This document shows, in pieces, positions 1 to 7,692 of a DNA stretch of 64,000 bases (position 1 is its first letter; each line of letters starts with the position of its first letter). The translations under genes were made by a program, and so were the position numbers. Location of the stretch: positions 1-64,000 of the forward strand of contig NZ_PVTX01000010.1 of the NCBI RefSeq assembly GCF_003003075.1, written 5' to 3'. The stretch comes from Isoptericola halotolerans. GTDB lineage: Bacteria; Actinomycetota; Actinomycetes; Actinomycetales; Cellulomonadaceae. The notes under the pieces were generated by a model that did not search any database, was not told the DNA's origin, and saw nothing but the letters and a program-made list of their open reading frames with translations.

Positions 1-39
1 AACCTCTCCTTGAGCGCCCCACGCCCGTCCCGAAACGAC

Positions 40-84
40 ACGGTCCCCGCAACCCCCAGAAAATCAGGGTGTTGCGGGGACCGT
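40..84. terminator. Perfect 14-bp inverted repeat, possible terminator
   Basis: ACGGTCCCCGCAAC (40-53) pairs perfectly with GTTGCGGGGACCGT (71-84) around a 17-base loop whose ends (CCC and GGG) can extend the stem. There is no U-tract on the plus strand. On the minus strand the stem is followed by GTGTCGTTTCG, which is only mildly T-rich. It could be a terminator for a gene left of the window, or an element-borne symmetry site. Confidence 0.5.
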
Positions 85-777
85 TAGAACCTGCCTTCTG
101 GCCAGGGGGCCTTTCGCTTTGCAGGGCAGAGCGTTGCTGGTTTGCGCCTCGGCCGGCGGCCGGTTGAGGGGAGTCCACCGTCGGGTTCGACGGGCTTCCA
201 GGGTGACAGGTCGCGAGGGGCGAGGGCCGGCATCCCTCGGCGCCCTAGGGTGGAATCAGGGCCTGAAGTGCGCGAACGCTGCTCGTTCGACGACGTTCCT
301 GTAGTCGCGTTCGGCTGGTGCGGAGCTCGCGATCGGTCCGGTGAGGCAGTTGATGCTGTCAGCAGCGGTCGGGGGCGTTCCGAAGTTGTCACTCGGCCGT
401 CCTGACGCTTGGTGTTCCGTACAGCTTCATGGCCGTGCTGGGGACGGCCGCCGCGGATCCGTCGGCCACCGGTGTCGAGCAGACCGCAGGCGGGAAGGTC
501 GACGGCTTCTTCGTGTGGGAGGCCGCCTCGGAGCGGGCCGGTGTCCGCCCGCCTGGCCGGATGGCCGGCGCAGTGGGATTCGTCGGTTCCGAGGCGACCG
601 TGCGGCTATGGCTCCGAGACCAGCGCTTGCAGATGGCGGGACCTTGACTGTGTGGTGAGAACAGGGCCTTTCCTGGAGGCGCGGAGACGGGCGCCTTCGA
701 GCGCCACTCCAGTCCACAGGGTGGCGGTGGTGACTCGGCACCGTGGGCACGTCGCGGCACCAACGGTAGGAGGCGAC
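85..777. other. Stretch with no confident gene
   Basis: The open frames here overlap each other on both strands. Those in 84-405 lack the GC-rich third positions seen in real genes of this window. Only 429-650 shows a moderate coding signal (separate entry). A good ribosome binding site (GGTAGGAGG, 765-773) near the end belongs to the gene starting at 778. The rest looks like decayed or intergenic DNA inside the putative element. Confidence 0.4.
429..650 (+). pseudogene. Possible gene remnant
   Basis: This short frame (73 residues) has about 82% G/C at third codon positions, higher than neighbouring non-coding frames but lower than the ordinary genes here. The peptide (ending in VRLWLRDQRLQMAGP) reads like protein but I do not recognise it. 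There is no ribosome binding site before the ATG at 429. The frame stays open upstream of the ATG without a good start, which suggests the 3' remainder of a broken gene. It may also be chance. Confidence 0.2.
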
Positions 778-1419
778 ATGAGTACTGAGCCAGGTAGCGC
801 GCGGGCGCTCGCCCACCAGCTCGCACGCGGAATCGACCCGGACGCCCTCGGTCGCGATGCCTTCGGAGCGGACATGGCACGGGCTGCAGACATGCCGGAG
901 CCCCTGCTGCTCGAGGCGGGCTGTGTGCGCGCTGCGTACGAAGCGATCGCAGCGGCGGGAGAGTGCGCCGATGCACCGGACGACGCGACGTTCGTCTCGC
1001 TGCGAGCCGGCGCAAGGGCTGCCGCCGACGCGGCTCGCGTCGCCGACGAGATCGGGGCTGGCGCGGCGTTAGCGCTGCGCGCCGCTGCCCGCGCTTGGTA
1101 CCCGTACGCCGTCGAGGGCGAGAGCACGTCGTGGAAGGTTGGGCTGAAGGCATTCAGCGAGACGTGCGACGTCGACGCCGAGGCGGACCAGAATCTTGTC
1201 GTGCGGGGTGTCTGGGCGGCGGGTGCGGCAGCGGGACGTGACGACACTGCGACGGGGCGCGCGATTCGTGCCTTCGCTGACGAGCTGATGGGGAGGACCA
1301 CAGCGGGGGAGGACCTGCTGACGGCGTGGAGGGGGGCTGTTCGCCACACGGCCGAGGTAGCCCCCGACCCGGTCTTCCATACCGTGGTCGATGCGGTGCA
1401 GGGAGTGCTGACCCGGTAG
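778..1419 (+). CDS. Hypothetical protein, Ala-rich, 213 aa
   Basis: I do not recognise this protein. It starts at ATG 778 (MSTEPGSARALAH), preceded by GGTAGGAGG with good spacing; an in-frame extension upstream has poor codon use and is rejected. The protein is rich in Ala, Asp and Glu, and mostly helical by composition. It has no signal peptide or membrane segment, and only two Cys. The middle part (RAAARAWYPYAVEG) and the C-terminus (DPVFHTVVDAVQGVLTR) are the most distinctive stretches. It stands alone, followed by 122 bases of non-coding DNA and then a TetR gene on the other strand. It lies inside the putative integrated element. Confidence 0.72.
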   Translation: MSTEPGSARALAHQLARGIDPDALGRDAFGADMARAADMPEPLLLEAGCVRAAYEAIAAAGECADAPDDATFVSLRAGARAAADAARVADEIGAGAALALRAAARAWYPYAVEGESTSWKVGLKAFSETCDVDAEADQNLVVRGVWAAGAAAGRDDTATGRAIRAFADELMGRTTAGEDLLTAWRGAVRHTAEVAPDPVFHTVVDAVQGVLTR

Positions 1420-1541
1420 GAGCCGCGAAGAGTGGATGCGGCTCGTGGGCCCGGGCGCGAACGGCTCGACTCGACGAGGTCCTGTGGACGGTCCGTGGTG
1501 AGCCGTCGTCCCGTCGCTCAGGCGATGACCGGTCGCGCGAG

Positions 1542-2255
1542 TCACGGCGGCGCATCCCTCCGGACTGGAGCCCGTCGGGCGCTGCCTGGTCTCACCGAAC
1601 TCGTCGTCAGCCGAAGGCTGTCAGGAAGAATGGATACCCGCTGCCGCACCAGGTCGATGAGGCCGTCCGCGTCAGCTGTCGGCCCGGTGCGGGGCAGCCA
1701 GGCACGCTGTGCACTGCGTGACGCGACCACCAGCATGTCCAGCAGCAGCACCAGCCGCTCCTCGTCGGCGGTCGCGCCGGGCGCAGGACTCAGGATCGCC
1801 AACACCTCCGCGACGGTGTGGTCGCAGAACTGCAGGTTGTGTGCGGCGAAGGAGGAATGGGTCCGGTCGAGCAGCAGCGCTGCCCGCGTGAACCGTGTCC
1901 ACTCGCCGTCGGCCCGCTCCTGTTCCCTGATGGCCGCGGCGAGGACATCGCTCAGCGACAGCAGAAGCGGGGTGTCTGCGTCCCCCGGCATGGGCTCCTC
2001 GGCCAGTCGTCGCGCGAACGCACGCCACATGTCCTTCAGGGGCGTCATCGCGGCGTCTTGCTTGCTCGAGAAGTACCGGAAGAACGTGCGTTTGGACACG
2101 TCCGCCTGGGCACACAGGTCGTCGATCGTGACGTGGTCGGGCTCCTCCCGCGTGAACGACTCCAGCGCCGCGACGACGAGAGCGCGTCGGGTGGCGCGCT
2201 TCTTGCGCTCCCGCAGTCCTGCCGCGACGTCGTCGGCCACCTCGTACCTCAGCAT
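1542..2255 (-). CDS. TetR-family transcriptional regulator
   Basis: A DNA-binding repressor of the TetR type, 237 aa from ATG 2255 (MLRYEVADDVAAGLRERKK). The helix-turn-helix follows the family pattern: a helix with RRALVVAALESFTREEPD, then VTIDDLCAQADVSKRTFFRYFSS at about residues 36-60, where SKRTFFRYF is the recognition helix. The long helical C-terminal half would bind an unknown ligand. It is divergent from the oxidoreductase at 2321 across 65 bases, so control of that gene and of itself is the obvious expectation. The start codon lies 7 nt after a TACCGT -10 box with no Shine-Dalgarno sequence, so the mRNA may be leaderless. The ligand is unknown. Confidence 0.9.
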   Translation of the reverse strand: MLRYEVADDVAAGLRERKKRATRRALVVAALESFTREEPDHVTIDDLCAQADVSKRTFFRYFSSKQDAAMTPLKDMWRAFARRLAEEPMPGDADTPLLLSLSDVLAAAIREQERADGEWTRFTRAALLLDRTHSSFAAHNLQFCDHTVAEVLAILSPAPGATADEERLVLLLDMLVVASRSAQRAWLPRTGPTADADGLIDLVRQRVSILPDSLRLTTSSVRPGSARRAPVRRDAPP

Positions 2256-2262
2256 GCGACAG

Positions 2263-2268
2263 ACGGTA
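2263..2268 (-). promoter_or_regulatory. -10 box for leaderless TetR gene
   Basis: On the minus strand TACCGT is followed by 7 nt and then the ATG at 2255. No ribosome binding site is present. The oppositely directed gene may use TATCAT at 2285-2290 (five of six consensus bases), so the two promoters are nearly back to back and one operator could control both. Confidence 0.5.
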
Positions 2269-2320
2269 CAGGACTGCCCCTCAGTATCATGTGGCACCCA
2301 GAGACACTTAAGGAGACAGC

Positions 2321-3256
2321 ATGCGCGCGATCGTCGTCGACTCTGCACACCCCGTGGGGATCCGTCTCGCAGAGGCCCCGCCACCGCAACCGCGTGCGTC
2401 GGAGGCAGTCGTGCGTGTTGCGGCGTTCACGATCAACTACGGAGACATCGCTACCGCGCAGTCGTTGCCCGACGGGGCAGTGCCGGGCTGGGAGGCGGCC
2501 GGATACGTCGCCCAGGCCGCCGCGGACGGTTCCGGCCCCGGTGTCGGAACTCCGGTCATCAGCCTGGGTGAGGCAGGAGGCTGGGCTGAGTATCGCGCGG
2601 TGGACACCGCCATGCTGGGCGTGGTTCCTGAGGCTGCTGATCTCGGCGAGATGAGCACCCTTCCCGTCGCCGCCAACAGCGCCCTGCGTGCGCTGCGGCG
2701 GATCGGCCCGATCCTCGGGCGCACGGTCATGGTGACGGGAGCGACGGGAGGAGTCGGGCGGTACGCCGTGCAGCTCGCGTATCTCGGCGGTGCCACCGTG
2801 GTTGCCGTCACCACCTCACCCGACCGGTACGGGGCTGAGCTGCGGTGCCTCGGCGCCTCGGACGTGGTGGCCTCCCCGGGGCAGCATCGCGGCGAGGTGC
2901 ACGGCGTGATCGACTGCGTCGGCGGCGACCTGCTGGTGCAGGCGTTCGACCGGCTCGGACGCGATGGCGTGCTCGTCGCGCTCGGCCATGTCACGTCGCA
3001 GCCGGAGGTGTTCCCGGTGGGCACGCTCATCGCCGATCCGTCTCGACACAACCGCAGCATCGTCACGTTCCATCAGCTCGACGGCTCGCCCCTCGCGCCC
3101 GACCTCGCATGGCTCAGTGCACGCCTGGTCGAGGGGCGTCTTCGCCCGTCGATCGCGTGGCGCGGGCCATGGACCCGAGTTGCGGAGGTGATCGAGCGGC
3201 TGCACTCCGGCTCGTTGCACGGGAAGGCGGTCGTCGACGTGCCCGCCGATGAGTGA
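2321..3256 (+). CDS. MDR-superfamily NAD(P)H oxidoreductase (quinone oxidoreductase-like)
   Basis: A medium-chain dehydrogenase/reductase of 311 aa. The N-terminal GroES-like domain (residues 1-110) has FTINYGDIATAQ and PGWEAAGYV. The Rossmann domain has VTGATGGVGRYAVQLA (about 140-156), the nucleotide-binding loop of quinone oxidoreductase-like members. The Cys ligands of the structural zinc and the catalytic zinc set are absent, which points to zinc-independent reduction of quinones or enones with NADPH. The start at ATG 2321 has AAGGAGAC at 2310-2317. It is divergent from the TetR gene and probably repressed by it. The substrate is not predictable. Confidence 0.9.
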   Translation: MRAIVVDSAHPVGIRLAEAPPPQPRASEAVVRVAAFTINYGDIATAQSLPDGAVPGWEAAGYVAQAAADGSGPGVGTPVISLGEAGGWAEYRAVDTAMLGVVPEAADLGEMSTLPVAANSALRALRRIGPILGRTVMVTGATGGVGRYAVQLAYLGGATVVAVTTSPDRYGAELRCLGASDVVASPGQHRGEVHGVIDCVGGDLLVQAFDRLGRDGVLVALGHVTSQPEVFPVGTLIADPSRHNRSIVTFHQLDGSPLAPDLAWLSARLVEGRLRPSIAWRGPWTRVAEVIERLHSGSLHGKAVVDVPADE

Positions 3257-3341
3257 CTGAGCGGGACGGCGACGGGGCGAGGGCGCCCTCAACCTCCGGC
3301 TCTCGCCGAGCGAGGAGGCGTGGGCGGGCGGGGAGTCCCGG

Positions 3342-3866
3342 TCACGCGCGCCCGGTCTCGGACGGGCTCTGCTGCCGCGAGTAGTGACGCCGCGCCTTCA
3401 TGCGGTTGCCGCAGGTGGCCATGGAGCACCACCGTGCGGTGTTGCCCTTGGAGCGGTCGATGAGGAACTTCCGGCAGTCGGGGTTCTCGCACGGGCGGAG
3501 CCTGCCGGGCTGCTCGGCGGCGACCTCGGCCCAGGCGATGACCGCGCGCGCCGCCGGCAGCTTCGCAGCAGGGCCGGCGAGCTGCCAGCGCAAGCCGCGA
3601 GGGGTGAGGGGCAACGGCTCCTGTTCGACGTCTCGAAGGATCTGGTCCAGCTCGGCCCCGACCGTGCCGGTGCGGGCGGCGACCTGCAGACCGTCCCGGG
3701 CGCGGACCAGCTCGCGCACCTCGCTCGTCGTTCCCTCTCCGCCGAAGCGGCGCGCGAGGTCTGCTGCGTGGGCCGGGTCGGACAGGAGGTCCGTCGGGGC
3801 GCCACCCTCGACGGGCGTGGAGTTCAGCAGCGCGAGCAGTGCGCCGCCGTGGTCGTCGGTAGCCAT
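3342..3866 (-). CDS. CGNR zinc-finger regulator (ABATE domain)
   Basis: A 174-aa protein of the ABATE/CGNR family of predicted stress-related transcription regulators. The N-terminal ABATE-like part covers residues 1-110. The C-terminal CGNR zinc finger has Cys126, Cys131, Cys147 and Cys152 in CENPDCRKF ... WCSMATCGNRMKARRHY. The start is ATG 3866 with GGGAG upstream; a much longer frame in the same register runs over neighbouring genes and is not real. It is divergent from the hydrolase at 3957, and the 90-bp gap holds two nested inverted repeats that make a likely operator. Regulation of the hydrolase is inferred from this layout. Confidence 0.9.
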   Translation of the reverse strand: MATDDHGGALLALLNSTPVEGGAPTDLLSDPAHAADLARRFGGEGTTSEVRELVRARDGLQVAARTGTVGAELDQILRDVEQEPLPLTPRGLRWQLAGPAAKLPAARAVIAWAEVAAEQPGRLRPCENPDCRKFLIDRSKGNTARWCSMATCGNRMKARRHYSRQQSPSETGRA

Positions 3867-3868
3867 CG

Positions 3869-3946
3869 TGTCTAACTCCCATATGTTCGTTGACAGGTTA
3901 GGTGCTCCGTGATCTACTGACCTAACCACCGAAACCATTTTAGACA
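3869..3946. promoter_or_regulatory. Divergent promoter/operator with nested inverted repeats
   Basis: TTGACA (3890-3895), a 17-bp spacer and TCTACT (3913-3918) form a good promoter reading into the hydrolase gene. Two palindromic pairs surround it. GGTTAGGT (3896-3903) pairs with ACCTAACC (3920-3927), and TGTCTAA (3869-3875) with TTAGACA (3940-3946). The inner pair covers spacer and -10, so a dimer bound there would block the polymerase. The CGNR protein encoded leftward is the natural candidate ligand. Confidence 0.6.
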
Positions 3947-3956
3947 GGAGGGCAGC

Positions 3957-4820
3957 GTGGTGAACACCTACCACCGCTTCGTGGAGGTCGAGGGTCTGAA
4001 CGTCTTCTACCGTGAGGCAGGCGACCCCGACGCTCCCACCGTCGTGCTGCTGCACGGCTACCCCACCAGCTCGTTCATGTTCCGCCACCTCATCCCCGAG
4101 CTGGCCGACGACTTCCACGTGATCGCGCCGGACCACATCGGGTTCGGTCTCTCCGACGCTCCGGCGGCGGACGAGTTCCGGTACACCTTCGACGCTCTGG
4201 CCGCGCACACCTCGAAGCTCCTCGAGGCGCTCGGCGTCGACCGGTACGCGATCTACGTCCAGGACTACGGGGCACCGATCGGGTGGCGCCTTGCGCTCGA
4301 GGATCCCGACCGGGTCTGGGCCATCGTCAGCCAGAACGGCAACGCCTACGAAGAGGGCTTCGTCGACGAGTTCTGGGCGAGCGTGTGGGCGTACGCCGCC
4401 GATCCCCACGCAGAGACCGAGGCCGCGCTGCGCCCGGCGCTCGGCGAGGATGCGATCCGGTGGCAGTACACCCACGGCGTTCCCGATCCGGCCGTCGTGA
4501 GCCCGGACACCTGGCGGCACGACGCCGCACTCGTCGCACGGCCCGGCAACGACCAGGCCCAGCTCGCGCTCTTCCGGGACTACGTCACCAACGTCCGGCT
4601 CTACCCGGACCTCCACGAGTACCTGCGGGACTCCCGTGTGCCGGTGCTCGCCGTCTGGGGCAAGAACGACGAGATCTTCGGCCCCGCGGGCGCCGAAGCG
4701 TTCCGCCAACACGCCCACGACCCGGAGATCCACCTGCTCGACGGCGGACACTTCCTGCTCGAGAGCGCGCTCGACCAGGTGGCGCCCCTGATGCGCCGGT
4801 TCCTCGCTCGGCACTCCTGA
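3957..4820 (+). CDS. Alpha/beta-fold hydrolase, haloalkane dehalogenase/epoxide hydrolase-like
   Basis: A 287-aa alpha/beta hydrolase. The oxyanion-hole motif is LLHGYPTSSF (residues 31-40). The nucleophile elbow is VQDYGAPIGW with Asp103, as in haloalkane dehalogenases and epoxide hydrolases rather than Ser esterases. The charge-relay acid is probably in WGKNDEIF and the His in DGGHFLLE near the end. The start is GTG 3957 or the next codon GTG 3960; AGGAGGG (3946-3952) fits the second slightly better. It has no signal peptide, so it is cytosolic. It is likely controlled by the divergent CGNR gene. The natural substrate cannot be told from sequence alone. Confidence 0.9.
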   Translation: MVNTYHRFVEVEGLNVFYREAGDPDAPTVVLLHGYPTSSFMFRHLIPELADDFHVIAPDHIGFGLSDAPAADEFRYTFDALAAHTSKLLEALGVDRYAIYVQDYGAPIGWRLALEDPDRVWAIVSQNGNAYEEGFVDEFWASVWAYAADPHAETEAALRPALGEDAIRWQYTHGVPDPAVVSPDTWRHDAALVARPGNDQAQLALFRDYVTNVRLYPDLHEYLRDSRVPVLAVWGKNDEIFGPAGAEAFRQHAHDPEIHLLDGGHFLLESALDQVAPLMRRFLARHS

Positions 4821-4849
4821 CCACGGGTCGACCGGGCGACAACGTGCCA

Positions 4850-4889
4850 TCACACCGAAGACGTCACGGGTCGAACCCCGTATCGCCCA
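4850..4889 (+). other. tRNA-Val (CAC) 3' fragment, putative attachment site
   Basis: The stretch begins in the anticodon loop (TCACAC), continues with the 3' anticodon strand (CGAAG) and a T-arm (ACGGG ... CCCGT), and ends in the acceptor strand ATCGCCC plus discriminator A. This is the 3' half of an actinobacterial tRNA-Val-CAC. The bases upstream cannot pair as a D-arm or 5' acceptor strand, so the gene is not complete. The T-loop has 6 bases (TCGAAC) instead of 7, so it would not be a functional tRNA in any case. It is best read as the core of an att site left by tRNA-targeted integration. Confidence 0.7.
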
Positions 4890-4898
4890 CACCGAGCA

Positions 4899-4936
4899 GA
4901 GGCCCTTGACCGGCGGAGACGCCGGTCGAGGGCCTC
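4899..4936. terminator. Strong 17-bp hairpin
   Basis: GAGGCCCTTGACCGGCG (4899-4915) pairs with CGCCGGTCGAGGGCCTC (4920-4936) with a single G-T wobble around loop GAGA, and TTCG follows. It sits ten bases after the tRNA-Val fragment and just downstream of sdhB on the minus strand. It can end the original tRNA transcript and the sdh operon. Confidence 0.75.
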
Positions 4937-4957
4937 TTCGCGTGCATCGGGCAGTCC

Positions 4958-5707
4958 TCAGCGACGGCGCGAGATCGTCCGCCCCAGCCACGCGAGGGGG
5001 TCGTACCGGCGGTCCGCGACGCGCTCCTTCATCGGGATCAGGGCGTTGTCGGTGATCTTGATGCCCTCGGGGCACACCTCGGTGCAGCACTTGGTGATGT
5101 TGCACCGGCCGAGTCCGTGCTCGTCCTGGGCGGCGTCCACCCGGTCCGCGACGTCGAGCGGGTGCATCTCCAGCTCGGCGACGCGCAGCAGGTACCGGGG
5201 CCCGGCGAACGATTCCTTGTTCTCCTCGTGGTCACGGACCACGTGGCACGTGTCCTGGCACAGGAAGCACTCGATGCACTTGCGGAACTCCTGGGAGCGC
5301 TCGACGTCGACCTGCTGCATGCGGTACTCGCCGGGCGCCAGCCCGGCCGGTGGGGTGAACGCCGTGACCTCGCGTGCCTTGGCGTAGTTGAACGACACGT
5401 CCGTCACGAGGTCGCGGACCACGGGGAAGGTCCGCAGGGGAGTCACCGTCACGACGTGGTCCGGCGCGAACACGGACATCCGCGTCATGCAGAGCAGCCG
5501 AGGCCGCCCGTCGATCTCCGCGGAGCACGACCCGCACTTGCCCGCCTTACAGTTCCAGCGCACGGCGAGGTCCGGCGTCTGCGTCGCCTGCAGGCGGTGC
5601 AGGATGTCGAGGACCACCTCGCCCTCGTTGACCTCGACCTCGTGGTCGTGGAGCGAGCCGCCGTCGGCGTCGCCGCGCCAGACCCGGAACCGGCCCGTGT
5701 ACGTCAT
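4958..5707 (-). CDS. sdhB: Succinate dehydrogenase iron-sulfur subunit
   Basis: SdhB carries electrons from the flavoprotein to the membrane anchor. The 249-aa protein has the plant-ferredoxin-type cluster ligands Cys53, Cys58, Cys61 and Cys73 (CKAGKCGSC ... LLC), then two ferredoxin-like Cys groups: Cys144/147/150/154 in CIECFLCQDTC and Cys202/207/208/212 in CNITKCCTEVC. This gives the expected [2Fe-2S], [4Fe-4S] and [3Fe-4S] centres. The start is ATG 5707. It is the last gene of the operon, 16 bases after sdhA, and ends before a strong hairpin. Similarity of the subunit plan is to the mycobacterial Sdh1 complex (Rv0247c-Rv0249c). Confidence 0.96.
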   Translation of the reverse strand: MTYTGRFRVWRGDADGGSLHDHEVEVNEGEVVLDILHRLQATQTPDLAVRWNCKAGKCGSCSAEIDGRPRLLCMTRMSVFAPDHVVTVTPLRTFPVVRDLVTDVSFNYAKAREVTAFTPPAGLAPGEYRMQQVDVERSQEFRKCIECFLCQDTCHVVRDHEENKESFAGPRYLLRVAELEMHPLDVADRVDAAQDEHGLGRCNITKCCTEVCPEGIKITDNALIPMKERVADRRYDPLAWLGRTISRRR

Positions 5708-5723
5708 GCTGTGCTCCTCGCGC

Positions 5724-7667
5724 TCATGCCGCGCCCCTGTCGCGCCCGGGGTGCGCCGCCAGCTCGTCCGGCGTGTAGTACTTCTCCAGCTCCGCGAGCT
5801 CGAAGAGCGCCAGCAGGTCGTCGCGCATCGGCGCGCGCTCGGCGGGTTCGACGACGACGCGGGGGACCACGGGATCGCTCGCTCCGCCGTCGTCGTCGTC
5901 GCGGAGGTGGGTCACCAGCACGCGGCGGCGCCACGTGGCGTCGAGGTCGGGGTAGTCGTCGCGGGTGTGGCCGCCACGGCTCTCGGTGCGCAGCAGCGCC
6001 GACGTCGCCACGGCCTCGCCGACCAGGAGCATGTTGCGCAGGTCCAGGGCGAGGTGCCAACCCGGGTTGTACTGGCGGTGCCCCTCGACGACGACGTCGC
6101 GCACGCGATCGCGCAGCGCGTCGAGGCGGTCCAGCGCCTCCATCATCTCGGCGTGCGTGCGGATGATGCCGACGAGGTCGTTCATCATCTGCTGCAGGTC
6201 CGTCTGCAGCGTGTACGGGTTCTCGCTCGTGCCGCCGGACGAGGGCTCGAACGGCGCGACCGCCGTCGCTGCGGCTCGCCGGACGGCCTCCTCGCGCACG
6301 ACCGGACGGCGCTCGAGGCCCGCGACGTGCTGGGCCGCGCCGAGGCCGGCGCGGCGCCCGAAGACCAGCAGGTCGGACAACGAGTTGCCGCCGAGCCGGT
6401 TGGATCCGTGCATCCCGCTGGCGCACTCGCCGGCCGCGAACAGCCCGGGGACGCTGGACCGGCCGGTGTCCGGGTCCACCTCGATGCCGCCCATCACGTA
6501 GTGGCAGGTCGGCCCCACCTCCATGGGTTCGGCCGTGATGTCGACGTCGGCCAGCTCCTTGAACTGGTGGTACATCGAGGGCAGGCGGCGCTTGATCTCC
6601 TCGGCCGGCATGCGGCTGGCGATGTCGAGGTAGACGCCGCCGTGCGGGGAGCCGCGCCCCTCCTTGACCTCCGTGTTGATCGCGCGGGCGACCTCGTCGC
6701 GGGGCAGGAGGTCCGGGGTGCGGCGGTTGTTCTCCTGGTCGTCGTACCAGCGGTCGGCCTCCTCCTCGGTCTCGGCGTACTGTCCGGTGAACACGTCGGG
6801 GACGTAGCGGAACATGAACCGCTCGCCGTCGGAGTTCTTCAGCACGCCGCCGTCGCCCCGCACCCCCTCGGTCACGAGGATGCCCTTGACGCTGGGCGGC
6901 CAGACCATGCCCGTCGGGTGGAACTGGACGAACTCCATGTCGACGAGGCGTGCCCCGGCACGCAGCGCCAGCGCGTGCCCGTCGCCGGTGTACTCCCACG
7001 AGTTCGACGTCACCTGGAACGACTTACCGATCCCGCCGGTGGCGAGGACGACGGCGGGCGCCGCGATCTCGACGAACCGTCCCGACTCCCGCCAGTAGCC
7101 GAACGCCCCGGCGATCGCGCCGTCGTCGTCGGTCAGGAGCTCGGTGACCGTGCACTCGGCGAAGACGCGCAGACGCGCCTCGTAGTCGCCGGTGGCGGCG
7201 TGGTCCTCCTGCTGCAGTGCGACGATGCGCTGCTGGAGGCTGCGGATGAGCTCGAGGCCGGTCCTGTCGCCGACGTGCGCGAGCCGGGGGTAGGTGTGGC
7301 CGCCGAAGTTGCGCTGGTGGATCCGTCCGTCCGCCGTGCGGTCGAACAGGGCGCCGTAGGTCTCGAGCTCCCAGACGCGGTCGGGTGCCTCCTTGGCGTG
7401 CAGCTCCGCCATCCGCCAGCTGTTGAGGAACTTCCCGCCGCGCATCGTGTCGCGGTAGTGGACCTGCCACGAGTCGTTCGCGTTGACGTTGCCCATCGCG
7501 GCGGCGCACCCACCCTCCGCCATCACGGTGTGCGCCTTGCCGAAGAGGGACTTGCAGACGACGGCGGTACGCATCCCGCGTTCGCGCGCCTCGATCGCGG
7601 CGCGCAGGCCGGCGCCGCCGGCACCGATGACGAGGACGTCGTAGTCGTGGCGCTCGGTCTCGGTCAA
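5724..7667 (-). CDS. sdhA: Succinate dehydrogenase flavoprotein subunit
   Basis: SdhA oxidises succinate to fumarate with covalently bound FAD. The 647-aa protein has the dinucleotide fold VLVIGAGGAGLRAAIEA at residues 11-27. The region GKAHTVMAEGGCAAAMGN includes the His expected to carry FAD. RGGKFLNSW and HGSNRLGGNSLSDLLVFG are typical of the family active site, and the C-terminal helical domain is complete. The start is probably TTG 7667 (TTG ACC GAG ACC), preceded by GGAG with normal spacing; no better start is near. It lies between sdhC and sdhB in one transcript. It feeds electrons to SdhB and the menaquinone-reducing anchor. Confidence 0.96.
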   Translation of the reverse strand: MTETERHDYDVLVIGAGGAGLRAAIEARERGMRTAVVCKSLFGKAHTVMAEGGCAAAMGNVNANDSWQVHYRDTMRGGKFLNSWRMAELHAKEAPDRVWELETYGALFDRTADGRIHQRNFGGHTYPRLAHVGDRTGLELIRSLQQRIVALQQEDHAATGDYEARLRVFAECTVTELLTDDDGAIAGAFGYWRESGRFVEIAAPAVVLATGGIGKSFQVTSNSWEYTGDGHALALRAGARLVDMEFVQFHPTGMVWPPSVKGILVTEGVRGDGGVLKNSDGERFMFRYVPDVFTGQYAETEEEADRWYDDQENNRRTPDLLPRDEVARAINTEVKEGRGSPHGGVYLDIASRMPAEEIKRRLPSMYHQFKELADVDITAEPMEVGPTCHYVMGGIEVDPDTGRSSVPGLFAAGECASGMHGSNRLGGNSLSDLLVFGRRAGLGAAQHVAGLERRPVVREEAVRRAAATAVAPFEPSSGGTSENPYTLQTDLQQMMNDLVGIIRTHAEMMEALDRLDALRDRVRDVVVEGHRQYNPGWHLALDLRNMLLVGEAVATSALLRTESRGGHTRDDYPDLDATWRRRVLVTHLRDDDDGGASDPVVPRVVVEPAERAPMRDDLLALFELAELEKYYTPDELAAHPGRDRGAA

Positions 7668-7692
7668 CGAACGTCTCCTCTCCGGGTGCTTC

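Larger units (their letters stand above)
1..4889. mobile_element. Right end of a putative tRNA-Val-integrated element
   Basis: The right boundary is inferred from a tRNA-Val 3' fragment at 4850-4889 that lacks its 5' half. The remaining genes are cargo-like: two regulator/enzyme divergent pairs and an unknown gene. In tRNA-targeted integration the intact tRNA lies at one end and the duplicated 3' end at the other. The fragment is on the plus strand, so the intact copy and any integrase should lie to the left of position 1. No integrase, excisionase or transfer gene is visible here, so the element class cannot be named and its left limit is unknown. Confidence 0.45.

Noticed and set aside
84-392. 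A minus-strand gene ending at the 14-bp inverted repeat
   Set aside because: Tempting because it would end at a terminator, but third codon positions are only about 60% G/C, no known motif is present and the start has no ribosome binding site.
4850-4889. A complete functional tRNA gene
   Set aside because: No D-arm or 5' acceptor strand can be drawn from the upstream bases, and the T-loop is one base short.
3342-5105. Reading the CGNR gene as one 587-codon protein
   Set aside because: The extra 413 codons run antisense across the hydrolase gene and into sdhB. The start at 3866 with a ribosome binding site and the known family length fit better.
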